A stretch of DNA of 64,000 bases from Leucobacter tardus (GTDB taxonomy: Bacteria; Actinomycetota; Actinomycetes; Actinomycetales; Microbacteriaceae): positions 186,001-250,000 of the forward strand of contig NZ_JAGFBF010000004.1 in the NCBI RefSeq assembly GCF_017583045.1. Direction: 5' to 3'. Below are positions 61,376 through 64,000 of this stretch, piece after piece. The number at the start of each line of letters is the position of its first letter. Within the stretch, counting starts at the first letter, position 1. A program made the translations under genes and the position numbers. The notes under the pieces are model-generated. The model was not told where the DNA came from, did no database searches, and saw only the letters and a program-made list of their open reading frames with translations.

Positions 61376-62570
61376 CCTGATCGTCATCGGTGCCGGCCCG
61401 GTCGGGCTCGCCTGCGCACTCGAAGCCGCTCGCCTCGGAGCCACCGCTCGCGTGCTCGACGCCGCTGTGGGACCCGGTGCATCGAGTCGTGCCGTGGGTG
61501 TGCACCCCTCGGCGCTGCTGGCGCTCGCTCCGAGCGGTGCGGGGGATGCCATCGCCGCGGAGGCGCGGCAGGTGCGGCGGGGAGAAGCCCGAGGCCGGGG
61601 GCGCGTGCTCGGAGCCGTGCGGTTCGCACGACTCGGCGGCGCCTATCCGTTCGTGGCGACGGTGCCGCAGCAACGGACCGAAGCCGTCCTGGCCGACCGG
61701 ATCGCCGCGCTCGGCGGATCCGAAGTCGTGTGGAATGCCGAAGTGCGTGCCGTGCGGACCGCGGACGACCGGTGTGCGGTCGACGTGCACGATGCCGCGG
61801 GAGGGCTGCGGGAGGAGTATGCGCGCTTCGTCGTGGTCGCGACAGGCGCACGCGGTGCCGACCTCACGGGCCTGCGCGCTGCCGCGCGCCGTCACGAGTA
61901 CCCGGACCGCTACCTCATGGCCGATGTGCCCGACCGCGGTGCCGACGGCGACACCGCGGTCATCCATCTGCACCCCGAGGGGGTGCTCGAGTCGTTCCCG
62001 CTCCCTGGCGGCCGACGACGGTTTGTGGCGTGGGATCGTGGGGTGCCGCGCACGGCGTCCGGAGCAGCGGACGACGGCGCGCGGCTGGGGGAGCGACTGC
62101 GACACGCGGTCGCGCTGCGCACCGGTTCACCCGCCGCCGCGTCCGCCATCGGCGCAGCGACCGGGTTCGGGGTGCGACGCGTCCTCGTTCCGCGCATGTG
62201 CAGGGGACGGGTCGCCGTCATCGGCGATGCGGCGCACGAGGTGAGTCCGATCGGCGGGCAAGGGATGAACCTCGGGATCCTCGATGCTGTGACGCTCGCT
62301 CGCGCGCTCTGCGGCCCCGAGCGCAGGCTCACCGATGCGGTGGCGCATCTCGACGACGCGCTCGATCGGTGGGACCGTCGACGCCGCCGAGCCGCCGTCG
62401 TGTCCGGTCGTCTGGCGGCAGCGAACACCCGTGTCGGCCGGGCGCGGGGGGAATGGGGCGATCGTGCGCGCTCCGCTGTGCTGTCAGGGACGCTGCACTC
62501 GCCGGCTGAGCGGCTGCTCGCCTCCGCCTACACGATGCGGTTCGACCCTGACGGGCGACTGCGCGGCTGA
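61368..62570 (+). CDS. FAD-dependent monooxygenase/oxidoreductase
   Basis: Flavoprotein of the p-hydroxybenzoate-hydroxylase/geranylgeranyl-reductase superfamily, 400 residues: FAD motif VIGAGPVGLACALEAARLG at the start, VVVATGARG in the middle and GDAAHEVSPIGGQGMNLG for the second FAD motif. It probably hydroxylates the aromatic ring to a hydroquinone, or acts on an isoprenoid tail. GTG 61368 overlaps the methyltransferase stop by 8 nt. Convergent with the UbiA gene 10 nt away. Confidence 0.88.
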   Translation: MIDLIVIGAGPVGLACALEAARLGATARVLDAAVGPGASSRAVGVHPSALLALAPSGAGDAIAAEARQVRRGEARGRGRVLGAVRFARLGGAYPFVATVPQQRTEAVLADRIAALGGSEVVWNAEVRAVRTADDRCAVDVHDAAGGLREEYARFVVVATGARGADLTGLRAAARRHEYPDRYLMADVPDRGADGDTAVIHLHPEGVLESFPLPGGRRRFVAWDRGVPRTASGAADDGARLGERLRHAVALRTGSPAAASAIGAATGFGVRRVLVPRMCRGRVAVIGDAAHEVSPIGGQGMNLGILDAVTLARALCGPERRLTDAVAHLDDALDRWDRRRRRAAVVSGRLAAANTRVGRARGEWGDRARSAVLSGTLHSPAERLLASAYTMRFDPDGRLRG

Positions 62571-62580
62571 CGACCCTGCA

Positions 62581-63438
62581 TCAGCGCGCTCCCAACCCGG
62601 TGAGCGCGAGCTGCACCGCGAGCAGGATCGCTGCCGCCATGACGAGCCTGAAGGAGAGTCGCGTGCGCACCCCCACGGCAGCGTTCCGGCCGCCCCACAC
62701 GCTCAGGCCGACGATCACGAGGGTGACAGCGATCGGCCACGGCGTCGGAGCGCGGGCCGCATCGATCGCGCTGCCGGTCACAACCACGACCGCGGCGATC
62801 GCGACCGTGGCGAACGCGATGAGGAGCGACGTCTGTGCACCGAGACGGTGTGGGAGTCCGCGGACACCCGTGCGGGCATCGTCATCCAGGTCGGGGACCG
62901 CATTCGTGAAGTGCACCGCGACCCCGAACGCGGCACCGGCGAAGGTCGCCCACGGTGGCGCGAACACCGGGTCGGTCTCGGCCAGCGTGACGAGCGAGGG
63001 GAAGAGGCCGAAGCTGACGACGAAGGGGACGACCGAGATCGGCGTGCTCTTCAGTCCGACGTTGTACCCCCACGCCGATGCGAGGAAGATCGCGTGGGCC
63101 GTCATCATCCACGCTCCGAGCGGAAATGACAGCGCGAGCGCTGAGACGAGTGAGACGACGGCCCCGATCCACGCCGACCGCACGAGCGACCCGTCGTGCA
63201 CGAGCGGTTTGTCGGTGCGGCCGCTCAGGCGATCACGGCGCACATCGATCGCGTCGTTCGAGAGGCCGACGGAGACCTGGCCGAGGAACACGGCGCAGGT
63301 GAGCAGGGCGATGCCGGCGACGGAGAGGGCGGCGGCCGCGCCGAGCAGCGCCACGAGCGCCGTGACGACCAGGGTCGGACCCGGATGCGTGGATCGCCAG
63401 AGTGCGGCGAGCGCGGCGAACGGCGTGCGTGCGGTCAT
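62581..63438 (-). CDS. UbiA-family membrane prenyltransferase
   Basis: Attaches an isoprenoid chain to an aromatic ring within the membrane. The 285 residues have eight or nine helices and the two Asp motifs that bind Mg-diphosphate: NDAIDVRRDRLSGRTDKP (N-D-x-x-D) and VPDLDDDARTG (D-x-x-D-D). ATG 63438 has GAAGGGGG 4 nt upstream. It is convergent with the type III PKS operon, and the combination of PKS, methyltransferase, flavin enzyme and UbiA is the expected set for a prenylated phenolic lipid or quinone. A menaquinone role (MenA) is less likely from context but not excluded. Confidence 0.88.
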   Translation of the reverse strand: MTARTPFAALAALWRSTHPGPTLVVTALVALLGAAAALSVAGIALLTCAVFLGQVSVGLSNDAIDVRRDRLSGRTDKPLVHDGSLVRSAWIGAVVSLVSALALSFPLGAWMMTAHAIFLASAWGYNVGLKSTPISVVPFVVSFGLFPSLVTLAETDPVFAPPWATFAGAAFGVAVHFTNAVPDLDDDARTGVRGLPHRLGAQTSLLIAFATVAIAAVVVVTGSAIDAARAPTPWPIAVTLVIVGLSVWGGRNAAVGVRTRLSFRLVMAAAILLAVQLALTGLGAR

Positions 63439-63560
63439 CGCACCCCCTTCCGCGGTCCGGTGCTCTGCGCTCCAGGCTAGTGCAGTGCGGCGGTCGGGAA
63501 CCCGCCCGTCCCTCGGATACTGGCGGAACGGCCGCGCATATGCCGTTGTCGGCATCCCGG

Positions 63561-63566
63561 TAGAAT
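63561..63566 (+). promoter_or_regulatory. -10 box of the Mrp antiporter genes
   Basis: TAGAAT in the 182-bp divergent gap would start a transcript near 63573. A GGAGGAGG sequence lies at 63598-63605, rather far from the assigned start. Confidence 0.5.
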
Positions 63567-63620
63567 GGGGTCCGAACGGAGTCGGACAGCAGCGCCCGGA
63601 GGAGGACGCGGATCGACGCA

Positions 63621-63872
63621 GTGGAGACGGTGATGGCGGTGACGGCCATCGTGTTGCTCGGATGCATTGTCGCCGGAGTCTGGCGCGCCGCCCGGGGACC
63701 ATCCACGCGTGACCGGCTGACCGCGTTCGTGCTGCTCGGCACGACCGGCGCTGCCCTCCTGATCGTGATCGCCACGCTCACCGACACGCCCGCATTCCGC
63801 GACGCGGCACTGGCCGTCGTCGGGCTCGCCGCCGTGGTCGCGCTCGTCTGGACTCAGCGGGAGCGCGAATGA
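63621..63872 (+). CDS. mrpF: Monovalent cation/H+ antiporter subunit F
   Basis: Small membrane subunit of an Mrp-type Na+(K+)/H+ antiporter. The 83 residues have three membrane helices (VTAIVLLGCIVAGVW; LTAFVLLGTTGAALLIVIA; the C-terminal ALAVVGLAAVVALVW) and GPSTRDRLTAF, the family's conserved loop. The start is uncertain: GTG 63621, GTG 63630 or ATG 63633; none is well spaced from the GGAGGAGG at 63598. Its stop overlaps the mrpG ATG. No mrpE lies before it in this window. Confidence 0.88.
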   Translation: METVMAVTAIVLLGCIVAGVWRAARGPSTRDRLTAFVLLGTTGAALLIVIATLTDTPAFRDAALAVVGLAAVVALVWTQRERE

Positions 63873-64000
63873 GCGTCATCGTCATCGTGCTGCTCGTGCT
63901 CGGTACGTGCTTCGTCGTCGCCGGAACGCTCGGACTGCTGAGGTTCCCCGACCTGCCGACGCGCCTGCACGCCGTGGCCAAAGCCGACAACCTCGGGCTC
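63869..64000 (+). CDS. mrpG: Monovalent cation/H+ antiporter subunit G (partial)
   Basis: First 44 residues of MrpG/MnhG, running off the right edge. The membrane helix IVIVLLVLGTCFVVAGTLG is followed by LLRFPDLPTRLHA, the family signature. ATG 63869 overlaps the mrpF stop as ATGA. Further Mrp subunits are expected beyond the window. Confidence 0.9.
   Translation, partial: MSVIVIVLLVLGTCFVVAGTLGLLRFPDLPTRLHAVAKADNLGL

Noticed and set aside
61368-62570. Geranylgeranyl reductase only
   Set aside because: The fold cannot be separated by eye from hydroxylases, so a general flavin monooxygenase call was kept.

Overview
The window is a 64 kb piece of a high-G+C actinobacterial chromosome, most likely from the family Microbacteriaceae (something like Leucobacter or Microbacterium; the genus is inference). 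The signs are the strong G/C bias at third codon positions, frequent GTG starts, the rpsB-tsf-pyrH-frr-cdsA block beside yraN-comM-dprA-xerC, the small actinobacterial families DUF3039, DUF2469 and DUF2017, an imuA-imuB-dnaE2 mutagenesis operon behind a TCGAAC-type LexA box, an LAXTG rather than LPXTG sorting signal, and many genes with a TANNNT box only 6-7 nt before the start codon, the actinobacterial leaderless layout. I see no insertion sequence, prophage, CRISPR array or integrative element.

Layout. 1-0.9 kb: the end of an upstream gene with a terminator hairpin, a weakly coding stretch, and an initiator tRNA (-). 1-5.4 kb: an LAXTG-anchored surface protein with a probable internal thioester domain, then a membrane-anchored HtrA-type protease. 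5.4-10.1 kb: a cell-wall glycopolymer locus with a tandem-duplicated CDP-glycerol glycerophosphotransferase-like protein, a membrane glycosyltransferase and a single-domain glycerophosphotransferase-like protein. 10.1-12.8 kb: an ABC exporter pair. 12.9-20.3 kb: DUF3039, pncB, and the SOS-controlled dnaE2/imuB/imuA operon (-). 20.4-25.6 kb: DUF2469, a degenerate M23-like protein, and the translationally coupled yraN-comM-dprA-xerC operon (-). 25.7-30.7 kb: rpsB, tsf, pyrH, frr, cdsA and a DivIVA-repeat protein. 30.8-38.1 kb: a lytic transglycosylase, a small zinc-binding protein, RNase HI coupled to a giant coiled-coil protein, and a three-segment membrane/lipoprotein coupled to a thioredoxin-TPR protein. 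38.2-49.9 kb: cysteine desulfurase, mnmA, ligA, a Tag-like glycosylase, gatCAB, dinB, and DUF2017-clpS-metallopeptidase (-). 50-56 kb: tRNA-His, an E1-like/acyltransferase pair facing a TetR-type regulator, a GGDEF-EAL protein and a secreted SGNH hydrolase. 56-64 kb: CorA-like transporter, PoxB, acylphosphatase, a type III PKS/methyltransferase/FAD oxidoreductase operon facing a UbiA prenyltransferase, and the start of an Mrp antiporter operon.

How the genes work together. The cysteine desulfurase and MnmA form a sulfur-to-tRNA pair, and gatCAB is the Gln/Asn-tRNA amidotransferase. ImuA/ImuB/DnaE2 together with DinB supply translesion synthesis. DprA, ComM and YraN form the usual DNA-processing cluster. 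The DivIVA-repeat protein and the giant coiled-coil protein share a sequence signature and may belong to one polar-growth scaffold. The least explained modules are the acyltransferase + ThiF-like enzyme + regulator set (50.1-52.9 kb) and the PKS/UbiA cluster (59.5-63.4 kb), which probably makes a prenylated phenolic lipid or quinone. All functions are read from motifs and context; no search was run.
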